Below are positions 27,701 to 36,083 of a stretch of 64,000 bases of DNA, in pieces. The DNA is from an uncultured Bacteroidales bacterium. Its GTDB lineage: Bacteria; Bacteroidota; Bacteroidia; Bacteroidales; P3. Numbering within the stretch: the first letter of the stretch is position 1; each line of letters opens with the position of its first letter. The notes under the pieces were generated by a model, which saw only the letters and a program-made list of their open reading frames with translations, did no database searches and was not told the DNA's origin. The position numbers and the translations under genes are program-made. The stretch is taken from the NCBI GenBank assembly GCA_905234695.1, contig CAJOHZ010000014.1:1-64000 (forward strand), given 5' to 3'.

Positions 27701-29765
27701 TAGCACTGCAGGGGATACTTCGGCAGTGGCTTGCGACAGTTACACATGGTACGGGAATACCTACACGCTTTCGACGAATACGCCGGTACATCATAGCACC
27801 AATTCCGTTGGGTGCGATAGTTCCATTACGTTGTACCTCACGATTAACCACAGCACCACACGGGATACATTGGTGGAGGCATGCGACAGTTACACATGGT
27901 ATGGGACTACCTACACGGCTTCGACGAATACACCCACCCATCACAGTGTCAATTCTGTCGGGTGCGATAGCACGACGACGCTACACCTGACAATCCACTA
28001 CAGCACTGCAGGAGATACCTCGGCGGTGGCTTGCGACAGTTACACATGGTATGGCAATACCTACACGCTTTCGACGAATATGCCTACCCATCATAGCGCC
28101 AATTTTGTGGGATGTGACAGCACGACGACGCTCCACCTGACAATCCACTACAGCACCGCAGGAGATACCTCCGCGGTGGCTTGCGACAGCTTCACGTGGT
28201 ACGGGGAGACATTCACGGCCTCGACCAACAGCCCGACACATGTGAGTATGAACGCGGCGGGCTGCGACAGCACGACGACGCTGCACCTGACGGTGAGATA
28301 TTCGACAGGGTTGGAATACTACGACACATGCGTGGAGAACGCCCTTCCGCGGATTTTCAATGGTCATTCGTATCCGACAGACACAAGCGATTCCCGTGTC
28401 TTCGTCACCAATTCCGTTGGTTGTGACAGCGTCATTACCTACAACCTGTATGTCCACCGTAACTATCTTATCACCCTTGACAGCAGTCTTTGCAACGACA
28501 GCTTGCCAATTACATGGAATGGTGTCCTTTTCGACACACTTGTCCACCAGTCAGCCACGCTAGTCCGTTCGGTGACCCATACCGCTGTCACGGGTGCGGA
28601 CAGTGTGGTGCAGATGGCCCTTCATGTTCATCCGCTTTACAACAACCATCTCTCTGCAGAAATCTGTAAGCACCAGAAGTTCTCCTTTGGTGGCCATGAT
28701 TACAATGTCCAGGGTGATTATACCGATACCCTTCGCTCTGTTCATGGTTGCGACTCACTCTCCACGCTCCATCTGGAGGTCCGTGACACTTATGAGCAAT
28801 ATTATTTCGATACCATCTGCCATGGCGACACCTATGAATGGCGCGGCCATACAATTCACGGTACAAACAGCCTCCTTACCGAAGACTTCCTCATTCGTGA
28901 TACATTGACCACTGGCTATGGTTGTGATTCGGTAGATGTTCTCTCGCTCACCAAGATGGCGCAACCGCAGATATCTCTACAAGCAGATACCGATTGCATG
29001 ATTCCCGGGTATCATCTTTCCGTAAGAGCCACAGCTCCCTTGTCGGCTGGAGAAGAACCGGGACAGATTCCATACCTATATTGGTCCTCCGCCCCTGTTG
29101 ACGATATCCTTGTGGGGCAGGAGAATTCAGATGCGATAGTTGTCTCTCCCCAAAAGACGACAGAGTATATGCTTTATGCCGATTACCACGAGGCTCCGCT
29201 TTGTCCTGCGACGGCCTCCATTGTCCTCAATCCCGTGGTTGTGCCAGAAGCCATTCTCAGGGTCACTCCATCAATGCTTCTGCTCGAAAACATGCATGTA
29301 GTGGCGCAGGATAAGTCCAAGAAGGTATATCCTAGACGCTCTTGGTATGTGGACGGTGTCAAGCAGGTCACTCGTTCCAATCCTTTTGAGTATGATGTGG
29401 ATGCAAAGGCCGATAGTGTATCAATCTGGTTGGAAGTCTATAACGGGCAGTGTCGTGACACGGCAAAGCAGACCCTCTATGTCTATAGGGTGAATGTCTG
29501 GGCTCCCAATGTCTTTACCCCCTCGTTAGAGAGCAACAATATGTTCTACCTCTCCACACAGGGAGTTCTTGAAGGAGAATTGTTCATATATGACAGAATT
29601 GGCGACCTTGTGTTCCATACTACCGACATGACTCAGGGCTGGGACGGCACCCATAATGGTACGCCTTGTATCCAGCGTGCCTATGTGTGGACATTCCGTT
29701 ATCGCTCCATTGACCAACCCAATGCCTATCAGAATAAGACAGGAACTGTTCTTCTGCTGAGGTAG
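21744..29765 (+). CDS. giant repetitive cell-surface protein, T9SS type B sorting domain
   Basis: 2673 residues, starting at a TTG codon (no ATG is suitably placed) with signal peptide KKRLFIVLLSLLTLSISA. Order: N-terminal region like IgGFc-binding proteins (TTGRDFWVAS, 28-37); one repeat at about 190-243; six FG-GAP-like beta-propeller blades at about 320-720 (GDIDGDGVVEIV, DFDGDGSLEVF, DFNQDGIMEIV); a CARDB-like domain at about 820-930; then 22 repeats of about 50 residues at 931-2189, interrupted at 1784-1938 by three divergent repeats; further divergent repeats; and a gliding-motility/CHU_C type B sorting domain at about 2580-2673 (APNVFTPSLESNNMF, GWDGTHNG). Each repeat has two cysteines (ACDSxTWYG and GCDSTTTLHL). 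Probably a surface adhesin or gliding-type protein. Confidence 0.9.
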   Translation: MKKRLFIVLLSLLTLSISAKSIRPAYATTGRDFWVASLRHLDGTGSFIGSVSQEMTLAPSLHTFDNSMGQGSATFCDFGNMECYAYPTGMLLTPPGNGWTVNGTPHSLTGDIITICHNDMLHFVVIPATSDHAVRWFVDNVEQTETSLNFNFRFPSIVGIHTVMAVMHGDCSPNWCDTMLLVVQVNASSSTDVHAVCESYTWIDGNTYTSSNTTATHTLTNAIGCDSVVTLNLTVNNNDSNLVLWEFPENFPVTVNGISYTIPGRYQQHLTNVAGCDSTLNIQVIQYPDNVDSVICTVGVIENPWDAQVLGSVANVHNYYTPLVGDIDGDGVVEIVAGIYPGSNTEPISQIGIFRGTDLTRIGTINVSQKITCDKIGPMAIVRYPNGSGGLQGAVILHCNDSKLRSYDIHGNLLHTSNNNTPCKGAVSIADFNNDGWPEVYVGNAIYDAATLRRLCVGPSGGNKGLRNVWSSSDMSALPFAANVLNDEKLELICGNTIYGVNIVSRTNAALNSISVLKTITLPSRISSDGGVAVVDFDGDGSLEVFVVQNRAHGENTYDTAYFYAYNPVTENILFIHGRYCLNAGFPLIGDIDGDGHLEFVYTDRQTNVANARITAIKYTPENGAQVMFQATHTDRSGMTSMTLFDFNQDGIMEIVYRDETALRIINASGKSHLTGNDTLPFYNLYSLNMAAGTWMENPVVAEVNNDGAAEIVVCGMLGTGPGGAGSNYQYQGHLVILGGIHPWAPTRKVWNQYMYNVTNINEDLTTPRYIFDNATFFTDFDGAQYQPYNNFLQQATTLTDRGRPYTAASDVFSTQASIQSSNDVFTITLDLSNQGDNALTAPYQITVYKNTYRGQVLYTQTISQSLPQSGSQTVTITLPHNTICSLVDVDSLVIALNDAGAGIAQHGNQSPECDTTNNIVTLACPHNSNGTDIQAACESFVWIDGNTYTTSNTTATHALNTVSGCDSIVTLNLTINHSTTGDTTAEACDSFTWYGETYTATTETPTHVGTNVAGCDSTTTLHLTVHYSTAGDTSAVACDNFTWYGTDYTSSTNAPTHHTTNSVGCDSTTTLHLTVNYSSAGDTSATACDSYTWYGNSYTVTTATPTHTLTGANVVGCDSTTTLHLTINYSSTGDTTVVACDNFTWYGTDYTSSTNVPTHHSTNSVGCDSTTTLHLTVNYSTSGDTMSVACDNFTWYGETYTASTNTPTHHSTNSVGCDSTTTLHLTVHYSTAGDTTAVACDNFTWYGTDYTSSTNAPTHHSTNSVGCDSTTTLHLTVHYSTAGDTTAVACDNFTWYGTNYTSSTNAPTHHSTNSVGCDSTTTLHLTVNHSTVGDTTAGACDSYTWYGVTYTTSTNSPTHVSTNVAGCDSTTTLHLTIRYSTAGDTTAVACDNFTWYGNNYTSSTSTPTHVSANVVGCDSTTTLHLTVNYSTSADTTSVACDNFMWYGETYTASTNTPTHHSTNSIGCDSTTTLHLTVHYSTAGDTTAVACDNFTWYGTDYTSSTNVPTHHSTNSVGCDSTTTLHLVISYSNAGDTTANACDSFTWYGVTYMVSTNSPTHVSTNVAGCDSTTTLHLTIRYSTAGDTTAVVCDSYTWYGNTYPASTNTPVHHSTNSVGCDSVITLHLTVNYSTAGDTLAEACDSYTWYGETYTASTNTPTHHSTNSVGCDSTTTLHLTVHYSTAGDTLAEACDSFMWYGETYTASTNVPTHHSTNSVGCDSTTTLHLVISYSNAGDTMANECDSFMWYGVTYTASTNSPTHVSTNVAGCDSTTTLHLTVRYSTVSEYYDTCVENALPRIFNGHSYTTEVTGTEVTVPNAEGCDSAIAYHLHIHWNTSATLDSTVCADRLPLTWNHRAFVTGGEQRDTLVNVAGADSLVLMRVNVNATYADTVTASICDNGSYSFEGSEYTTAGSHSRLLQTGAGCDSLRTLMQEVRQTTTGDTTAVACDSFTWYGTSHMSSTNSPTHVNTNAAGCDSTTTLHLTIHYSTAGDTSAVACDSYTWYGNTYTLSTNTPVHHSTNSVGCDSSITLYLTINHSTTRDTLVEACDSYTWYGTTYTASTNTPTHHSVNSVGCDSTTTLHLTIHYSTAGDTSAVACDSYTWYGNTYTLSTNMPTHHSANFVGCDSTTTLHLTIHYSTAGDTSAVACDSFTWYGETFTASTNSPTHVSMNAAGCDSTTTLHLTVRYSTGLEYYDTCVENALPRIFNGHSYPTDTSDSRVFVTNSVGCDSVITYNLYVHRNYLITLDSSLCNDSLPITWNGVLFDTLVHQSATLVRSVTHTAVTGADSVVQMALHVHPLYNNHLSAEICKHQKFSFGGHDYNVQGDYTDTLRSVHGCDSLSTLHLEVRDTYEQYYFDTICHGDTYEWRGHTIHGTNSLLTEDFLIRDTLTTGYGCDSVDVLSLTKMAQPQISLQADTDCMIPGYHLSVRATAPLSAGEEPGQIPYLYWSSAPVDDILVGQENSDAIVVSPQKTTEYMLYADYHEAPLCPATASIVLNPVVVPEAILRVTPSMLLLENMHVVAQDKSKKVYPRRSWYVDGVKQVTRSNPFEYDVDAKADSVSIWLEVYNGQCRDTAKQTLYVYRVNVWAPNVFTPSLESNNMFYLSTQGVLEGELFIYDRIGDLVFHTTDMTQGWDGTHNGTPCIQRAYVWTFRYRSIDQPNAYQNKTGTVLLLR
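24534..28310 (+). repeat. 150-bp coding tandem repeats within the giant surface-protein gene
   Basis: Units of exactly 150 bp begin at 24687, 24837 and 24987; after one 156-bp unit the register resumes at 25143, 25293, 25443 and every 150 bp to 26943 (ending 27092), then again at 27561, 27711, 27861, 28011, 28161 (ending 28310). The first unit (24534-24686) is 153 bp. Two sequence dialects are seen. Units with HHSTNSVG mostly use ACCACCACG codons for the TTT triplet; units with HVSTNVAG use ACGACGACG. The second type occurs at units 9, 13 and 17, giving a 600-bp higher-order period. Confidence 0.92.
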
Positions 29766-29823
29766 TAAGGGAGAAAACCACTTGGATACAAAACTCACAA
29801 CAAAACGTATTAAGCAATATTAT

Positions 29824-31038
29824 ATGATGTCACTAGATATAATTGATACCATCAAACGGCTCGCCCATGAACAACGTGAGGAGGTCATCTCTTGGCGGCG
29901 CTGGCTGCACCGGCATCCAGAGTTGAGTCAGCAGGAGCACGGCACCATGGCGTATGTGGCAGAACGGCTGCATGATCTCGGACTTGAACCTCGCACGGGT
30001 ATTGGTGGCACGGGTGTGTCGGCGATGATTCGCGGTACTCACAAACCAAATAACTACTGTGTGGCTTTGCGGGCCGACTATGATGCGTTGCCCCTCACTG
30101 AATGTACCGGTCTTCCCTTTGCCTCGGAGAATCCCGGTGTAATGCACGCCTGTGGACACGATATGCACACCAGTTCGCTTCTCGGGGCGGCCAAAATACT
30201 TTGTCAGATGCGAGACCAGATGCAGGGTGACATCATGCTCATCTTTGAGCCGTCGGAGGAGAAATACCCTGGCGGTGCCCGTATGATGATGGACGATGGT
30301 CTTTTCGACGAAGTGATGCCCAATGAGATATACTCGTTCCATTGCCTGCCGGAGATGGACTATGGGCGTGTCGGCATGAAGAAAGGGCGTTATATGGCTT
30401 CTACCGACGAATTATACTGGACGGTAAAGGGTAGGGGAGGCCACGGCGCCACACCCCACCTGAACGTCGACCCCATTCTTATCGCGTCGCATATCGTTGT
30501 CTCGCTCCAGCAGATCGTCAGCCGCAATGCGGCCCCCATGATGCCCACGGTGTTCTCCATTGGTAAGATATCGGATGTCGGAGGCCGCACCAACATCATC
30601 CCCGACGAGGTGAAGATGGAAGGTATTATCCGTACGTTCGACCCCCAGTGGAGGCTCGACTGCCACGAGAAGATACGCAAGATTAGCTGCGGCATCGCCG
30701 AAAGTATGGGGGGTGAGTGCGACCTTTTCATTGACTATGGCTATCCGCCTGTCATCAACGACGATGAATGCACCCAGCAGGTACACGACAACGCCTGTGC
30801 TTTCCTTGGCGAGGAGAACGTCGAATGGCTCGACCTGCGCATGACTGCCGAGGACTTTGCCTTCTTCGCCCAGAAGATTCCCGCTTGTTACTTCCGCATC
30901 GGAATCCACACTCCCGGTGCGCCATATAACAACCTCCATCGACCCGATCTCATCGTCGACGAGCGCAGTATCGAGCTGGCCAACGGCCTCATCGCCTACA
31001 ATGCCCTTACAGCCCTCCAAAACAGAATAAAATCGTAA
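29824..31038 (+). CDS. M20 family metallo-amidohydrolase
   Basis: 404 residues of the HipO/AmhX-type amidohydrolases, which hydrolyse N-acyl amino acids or similar amides using two metal ions. The start at 29824 (MMSLDIIDTIKRL) is preferred over a TTG at 29782. Motifs: WLHRHPELS near 35, ALRADYDALPL, MHACGHDMHTSSLLGAA with metal ligands, LIFEPSEEKYPGGA and a late MTAEDFAFF. No signal peptide, so cytoplasmic. It begins the forward run leading to the MATE gene (6 bp after its stop). The substrate cannot be told. Confidence 0.9.
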   Translation: MMSLDIIDTIKRLAHEQREEVISWRRWLHRHPELSQQEHGTMAYVAERLHDLGLEPRTGIGGTGVSAMIRGTHKPNNYCVALRADYDALPLTECTGLPFASENPGVMHACGHDMHTSSLLGAAKILCQMRDQMQGDIMLIFEPSEEKYPGGARMMMDDGLFDEVMPNEIYSFHCLPEMDYGRVGMKKGRYMASTDELYWTVKGRGGHGATPHLNVDPILIASHIVVSLQQIVSRNAAPMMPTVFSIGKISDVGGRTNIIPDEVKMEGIIRTFDPQWRLDCHEKIRKISCGIAESMGGECDLFIDYGYPPVINDDECTQQVHDNACAFLGEENVEWLDLRMTAEDFAFFAQKIPACYFRIGIHTPGAPYNNLHRPDLIVDERSIELANGLIAYNALTALQNRIKS

Positions 31039-31044
31039 TCGTTG

Positions 31045-32463
31045 ATGGATAAGACAAAAGACCTGGAGATAAAGCCTATTGGCAAATTGCTGTTGACCTA
31101 TGCCCTGCCGGCGGTCATTACGCAGGTGGTGGCGTCGGTGTATAATATCGTGGACCGTGTCTTTCTTGGCCAATACGTGGGGGCAATGGCCATTGCGGGC
31201 CTTGCCATCACCATGCCCATCATGAATATCATTCATGCCTTTGGCTCTTTGGTGGGTGTCGGCGCCTCGTCGAGAATGAGCATTGTCCTGGGCCGTAAAG
31301 ATGTGCGGTGGGCTGAAAAGATTTTGGGCAACAGTATGTTGCTTACCTTCTTCTTCGGCTTTCTTTTTGTGACGGGCGGCTATCTCTTCATGGACCGCAT
31401 CCTGGAGATGTTCGGCGCCTCGGCGGATACAATAGCCTATGCCCGTGAATATATGCAGATTGTGCTTCCTGGCATGTTCCTCACTACGGTAACCTTCAAC
31501 CTCACGGGATTGATACGTGCCTCGGGCTATCCTACCAAAAGCATGTGGATTATGGCGGGAGGGGCGATTTTGAATATCGGCCTCGACGCCCTCTTCATCA
31601 GTGTCTTCGGATGGGGCATCGCGGGAGCCGCATGGGCTACGACGCTCTCCATGGCTTCGATGGCGGTGGTGTCGGTGTTGCATTTCGTCAATTCCAAGTC
31701 CTTTATCCGTTTCAAACGCCATGCTTGGGCCCCGAAACTCTATATCTTCCGCAACGTGCTGCTTATCGGCCTGAGTCCCTTCCTGATGAATTTCGCCGCT
31801 TCGTTTGTCGTGGCGCTATTGAACCGCCAGTTGATACATTATGGCGGCGACTTGGCCGTGGGAGCCTATGGCATCGTGAACACCTACGCCTCGTTCTTGG
31901 TTATGTTCATCCTCGGCCTCTGCCAGGGAATGCAACCCATTGCGGGTTATAACTACGGTGCAGGGCACAACCACCGCCTTAAGGAGGTCTTCACCCTGAC
32001 CATGAAAGTCTCGGTACTGACTGGCATTATCGGGGCTCTGCTGGCGGTAGTGCTGCCCCGTATCATTTTGAGGGCTTTCACCGATGATGCCGCCCTTATT
32101 GATATTGGTGTTCCCGCCATGCGCTATCTCAACGTCATGATGCCCCTTATTGGCTTCACCATCACCAACTCTCAGTTCTTCCAGAGCATCGACAAGCCCT
32201 GGATAGCCATTACGACGAGCCTCTCTCGCCAAGTGCTGTTCCTTATCCCCATGATTTATATAACACCCCTCATCATCTCTCGGCTTGGAGGTGATGGGTT
32301 GTCGGGTGTCTGGATGGCCTGCACTGCCAGCGACGTGATGGGCGCCATATTGGCGGCAGTCCTTCTCAGCACTCAGTTGAAGGTGTTCCGCCCGGGATAT
32401 GTCGCACCCGTTCGTAAGCCCCGCAAGGAGCATGGCCCCACCGAAGCTGAACCCAAGAATTAA
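31045..32463 (+). CDS. MATE family efflux transporter (second copy)
   Basis: 472 residues. The ATG at 31045 follows a TTG and is taken as start. First helix TYALPAVITQVVASVYNIVDRVFLG, mid-protein AGAILNIGLDALFISVFGWG-type loop, and GLCQGMQPIAGYNYGAGH before helix 8, as in MepA-like MATE pumps. About 12 hydrophobic helices; C-terminal tail hydrophilic (KPRKEHGPTEAEPKN). It lies 6 bp after the amidohydrolase gene, suggesting co-transcription; it may export the product or a related metabolite, which is only an inference. It shares the family with the gene at 1875-3248 but is not a recent duplicate. Confidence 0.93.
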   Translation: MDKTKDLEIKPIGKLLLTYALPAVITQVVASVYNIVDRVFLGQYVGAMAIAGLAITMPIMNIIHAFGSLVGVGASSRMSIVLGRKDVRWAEKILGNSMLLTFFFGFLFVTGGYLFMDRILEMFGASADTIAYAREYMQIVLPGMFLTTVTFNLTGLIRASGYPTKSMWIMAGGAILNIGLDALFISVFGWGIAGAAWATTLSMASMAVVSVLHFVNSKSFIRFKRHAWAPKLYIFRNVLLIGLSPFLMNFAASFVVALLNRQLIHYGGDLAVGAYGIVNTYASFLVMFILGLCQGMQPIAGYNYGAGHNHRLKEVFTLTMKVSVLTGIIGALLAVVLPRIILRAFTDDAALIDIGVPAMRYLNVMMPLIGFTITNSQFFQSIDKPWIAITTSLSRQVLFLIPMIYITPLIISRLGGDGLSGVWMACTASDVMGAILAAVLLSTQLKVFRPGYVAPVRKPRKEHGPTEAEPKN

Positions 32464-32526
32464 GAAGCAGACCCCAAGAACCAACAAGCAAAACTGCGCC
32501 AGCCAATTCTCAATTTTCAATCCCCC

Positions 32527-33708
32527 ATGTTCCTCCACATCGACTGCAACACCTTTTTCGCTTCCTGTGAAGTGGCTACCGACCCCACCCTCAAGGGGCG
32601 GCCTGTAGTGGTGTCCAACGACAACGATGTGGGAGGGGGTGTGATATTGGCGTTGACCCCTGAGGCCAAGGCTTTGGGGTTAAAACGCGGTGTGCCGCTT
32701 TTCAAGGTGCGCAAGCAGTTGGAACGTGATGGGGTGGTGGTCTGCCAGGCCGACCACAAGAAGTACCACCGTATCTCGCAACAGGTGATGAATGCGGTGC
32801 AGAAACAGGATATTGTGCTGGATTTTGTGCAGTATTCTGTGGATGAATTCTTCGGTGTACTTCCGCTTGACAATCCCGACGAGTTGGAATATTATACCCG
32901 TAAGGTGATGGATAACATCACCTCTTCGACGGGTATTCCGGTGGGGTGTGGCTGTTCGACGACATACACGCTCGCCAAGGTGGCGACGGGGTTCGCCAAA
33001 CGCTATCCGGCCTACCATGGAGTGTGCGTCCTTCCGCCCGAGAAACGCGAGAAGGCGTTGGCGTTGGTGCCGGTAGGCGATGTGTGGGGTGTGGGGCGTA
33101 AGCTGAGACCGCAGTTGATGCAGTTGGGTATAGAGACCGCTCGCGATTGGGCCAATCGAAGCGAAGAGGAGATGTCGCATGTCTTGTCGACGCCGGCGTT
33201 GCGCACCTATCACGAATTGAGGGGTGTCCCCAGTATCACGTTGCACACCAAAGAGCGGCAGAAGAGTATTATGCAGAGCCACACGTTTGGGCGGATGGTG
33301 GAAGACAAGGAGGCGCTTCGGGGCCATCTGCTACGTTTTGCAGAGCGGTGCTGCATATCCTTGCGTGCACAAAAAAGCCTCTGCTCACATATCGATATAT
33401 TCCTTTCGACCAACCGTTACCGGGATGACATGCCGCAATACCGCAACGGTCACGGCTGCCATCTCACGGAGTCCACGGCCGATACGCCTACGGTGTTGAA
33501 TGTCGTGGCGGCTTTGTTCGACGAGGTTTACCGTCCCGGATTTGCATATAAGCAGGCTGGCGTGATACTGAGTGGCATCGTTGCCGATGAGGGGCGCCAG
33601 TTGGATCTCTTCACCGTCGGCACCGACGAGCGTCACCGCCGCCTCATGGCGGTGGCCGACCGACTGAACCACAAGTTTGGCGAAAACACAGTCCATTTTA
33701 CTAGTTAG
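32527..33708 (+). CDS. Y-family DNA polymerase, UmuC type
   Basis: 393 residues. Translesion polymerase with first catalytic Asp in MFLHIDCNTFFASCE and the second motif YSVDEFFGVL (usually SxDE). Then the VGCGCSTTYTLAKVATGFAK thumb entry, the helix-hairpin region VGDVWGVGRKLRPQL, and little-finger domain. QLDLF (about 358-362) is a sliding-clamp binding pentapeptide of the same type as in UmuC. The sequence leans to UmuC, not DinB, from the FFASCE and C-terminal features, although no umuD is beside it. The leader repeats AATTCTCAATTTTCAAT just before the start. Confidence 0.9.
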   Translation: MFLHIDCNTFFASCEVATDPTLKGRPVVVSNDNDVGGGVILALTPEAKALGLKRGVPLFKVRKQLERDGVVVCQADHKKYHRISQQVMNAVQKQDIVLDFVQYSVDEFFGVLPLDNPDELEYYTRKVMDNITSSTGIPVGCGCSTTYTLAKVATGFAKRYPAYHGVCVLPPEKREKALALVPVGDVWGVGRKLRPQLMQLGIETARDWANRSEEEMSHVLSTPALRTYHELRGVPSITLHTKERQKSIMQSHTFGRMVEDKEALRGHLLRFAERCCISLRAQKSLCSHIDIFLSTNRYRDDMPQYRNGHGCHLTESTADTPTVLNVVAALFDEVYRPGFAYKQAGVILSGIVADEGRQLDLFTVGTDERHRRLMAVADRLNHKFGENTVHFTS

Positions 33709-33734
33709 TTGGAATGGTTAGAGCTATGAGATAC

Positions 33735-36068
33735 ATGAAAAGATTGTTCATCCTTTTTGTGACATTGCTGATGTCTGCCATGCTTCAGGCGCAGGATACG
33801 GCGGCATTCGTGCGGTCCACTCCGCCCAAAGTGGGCGTGGTGCTGGGCGGTGGTGGCGCCAAGGGCGCTGCCCATATTGGCGTGCTGAAGTATATGGAGG
33901 AGATAGGCATCCCCGTCAGCTATGTGTCGGGCACCAGTATCGGCTCCATCATCGGCGGCCTTTATTCGTTGGGCTATTCCCCTGACGAGATGGCCGAGCT
34001 GATTGCGAATATCGACTGGTCGTTCTATATGAGCAACAGCGTGGGGCGTAAGTACCAGTCTACCTCCAGCCGTCTCAACGCCGACACCTACCTTTTCAAG
34101 GTGCCCTTTGGCACGGGCAATTTCGAGGAGCGTTCCAGCAATTTCCTTTCCACACTCCCCAGCGGGGTAATCAATGGCGCAAGTCTGACGAACCTCTTCA
34201 ACAGTCTGAGTGTGGGCTATCAAGACTCGATGGACTTTAACGACTACCCCATCCCGTTTGCCTGCGTGGCCACCGATATCCTCAACGGCGACTCGGTGGT
34301 ATTCCATAGCGGCGAGTTCTCCACGGCGTTGCGTTCCAGCATGGCCATCCCCGGAGTGTTCTCACCGGTGCAATGGAATGGCCATCTGTTGGCCGACGGT
34401 GGCCTGAAAGACAACTTCCCGGTGGATGTCTGTAAACAGATGGGCGCCGATATTGTGATTGGTGTCGAACTGGCCGATGAACTCTCCGTCAATCTCTCCG
34501 ACCTTCAGTCGCTGCCGCAGCAGATGTCGCAGTACATCAGCATTGCTGTGCAGGGCGAAAGCCACCGCCATCGCCACATGTGCGATGTCTATATGCATCC
34601 CGATGTCTCGGGATACAATATGCTTAGTTTCAATGCCGCTGCCATCGATGCGCTGGTGAAGCGCGGCTACGAGTGTGCTCGGCAGCACCATGACGAACTG
34701 ATGGCTGTCAAGGCGCAGTTGGACGCCTTTGGGGTGTCAGGCAAGCACCTGCAGGCTCCTCCTGCCCGTCGGCTGACCCCATCCGACACCATTGTGTTGG
34801 CGTCGGTGACCTATCTCGGTGTCCCTGAGAAAGAACGCGACTGGCTGGCTCGCAAGGGTGGTCTGGAGGTGGGAGTGCCGTTGACGGTTGTGGACATCGA
34901 GCGTGCCATAGGCATCCTCAGCGGCACAGGGGCCTTCTCCGCCATTACCTATAAGATGCGCAAGACGGAGGAGGAGTACTGGCTTACCCATAACGTCTTT
35001 ACAGATGTGCTGGGGCGTGAGAGCTTCGATATGGAAATCATGCTCGCCCCTGCCGAGCCCCATAGTTTTGCCTTGGGCTTTCGCTATGATTCGGAAGAAA
35101 GCGCAAATCTGCTTTTCCATTTCGCATGGAACAAGCAACGCCTCTCGGGATTCAAGGCCGATATGGACATTAACCTCAAATACAACTTCGAGTACAAGGT
35201 ACATGCCTCGTGGAGCACGTTGGGGTTGGGAACCATCAATCTGGCCTATCGCTATCACAGCAGTCGGTACGACTTAGGCCATTATGATGGCGAGGCGGCT
35301 TGGATTGGATGGCAGGTGGACCACAATAACTTCAGCCTCTATTTCTCGGAGTTCCAGTTGCGCGATTTCAGCTTTGCCTTCGGTATCGATGAGGACCTTT
35401 ATTCGAATCATGCCGCTTTCACTTTCAGTAACGCGTTGAACGAAGGCGTCTTTCATTTCGACCGGGCAAAAGGTACCCTTGGACTTTTTCTGCGGGGAGT
35501 GTATGACAACCTTGACGATGCCTATTTCGCAACGAAGGGTTCCCGTTTTCGCTATAATGCCGGTTGGCGCAAGGATAACGAAACAATCTTCCAGAAGGAG
35601 GACAACGGGTTTGTTGACGTCGCTCTGTCATGGCAGAAATACTACTCCCTCTCGCGGCAATTTGTAGTGGTGCCGCAGCTCTATGCCCGTACATTGATAA
35701 ACTACGACTACGACTGGATATACGAGAATATTGTGGGAGGCACCCTTCCAGGTCGTTACATGGACCACCAAATGCCCTTTGTCGGGTTCAACAAGCCTGT
35801 CCATGTTGGGGATTGGGCTGCCGTGGTGCGATTGGATTTGCGTTATAATATTCAGGGCAGGTTCTATTTTTATTTGATAGGCAACTATGTCCGCAGTGCC
35901 GAGGAGTTCACCCATTTCTTCTCCACAGAGAAAGATTGCCACGGCAATTTCGGTGCAGCGGTGCGGTTGGCCTATGCCTCTGTCATCGGTCCGCTATCGA
36001 TAGACCTTCACTGGAACGATTACAACAACCGCCTGGGGGCCTATATCAACATCGGTTATGTCTTTTAA
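33735..36068 (+). CDS. patatin-like phospholipase with C-terminal outer-membrane beta-barrel
   Basis: 777 residues from the ATG at 33735, chosen because it starts a signal peptide (MKRLFILFVTLLMSAMLQAQ). Patatin domain at about 32-310: oxyanion loop GGGGAKGAAH, nucleophile GTSIGS (66-71), and Asp of the dyad in LLADGGLKDNFPVD near 220. Then a POTRA-like linker and, from about residue 430, alternating aromatic beta strands ending in GAYINIGYVF, with terminal Phe, as in outer-membrane barrels. The layout resembles type Vd PlpD-like proteins of the phylum. Likely a surface or outer-membrane phospholipase/esterase. Confidence 0.88.
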   Translation: MKRLFILFVTLLMSAMLQAQDTAAFVRSTPPKVGVVLGGGGAKGAAHIGVLKYMEEIGIPVSYVSGTSIGSIIGGLYSLGYSPDEMAELIANIDWSFYMSNSVGRKYQSTSSRLNADTYLFKVPFGTGNFEERSSNFLSTLPSGVINGASLTNLFNSLSVGYQDSMDFNDYPIPFACVATDILNGDSVVFHSGEFSTALRSSMAIPGVFSPVQWNGHLLADGGLKDNFPVDVCKQMGADIVIGVELADELSVNLSDLQSLPQQMSQYISIAVQGESHRHRHMCDVYMHPDVSGYNMLSFNAAAIDALVKRGYECARQHHDELMAVKAQLDAFGVSGKHLQAPPARRLTPSDTIVLASVTYLGVPEKERDWLARKGGLEVGVPLTVVDIERAIGILSGTGAFSAITYKMRKTEEEYWLTHNVFTDVLGRESFDMEIMLAPAEPHSFALGFRYDSEESANLLFHFAWNKQRLSGFKADMDINLKYNFEYKVHASWSTLGLGTINLAYRYHSSRYDLGHYDGEAAWIGWQVDHNNFSLYFSEFQLRDFSFAFGIDEDLYSNHAAFTFSNALNEGVFHFDRAKGTLGLFLRGVYDNLDDAYFATKGSRFRYNAGWRKDNETIFQKEDNGFVDVALSWQKYYSLSRQFVVVPQLYARTLINYDYDWIYENIVGGTLPGRYMDHQMPFVGFNKPVHVGDWAAVVRLDLRYNIQGRFYFYLIGNYVRSAEEFTHFFSTEKDCHGNFGAAVRLAYASVIGPLSIDLHWNDYNNRLGAYINIGYVF

Positions 36069-36083
36069 TGTCTCTTTCAGAAT

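Noticed and set aside
26928-27944. Long minus-strand frames within the repeat array
   Set aside because: They repeat with the 150-bp period of the sense gene and encode Arg-rich mirror sequence; no start context or domain.
24534-28310. Possible CRISPR or satellite array
   Set aside because: Units are 150 bp, in frame, without unique spacers, and encode a coherent protein repeat.
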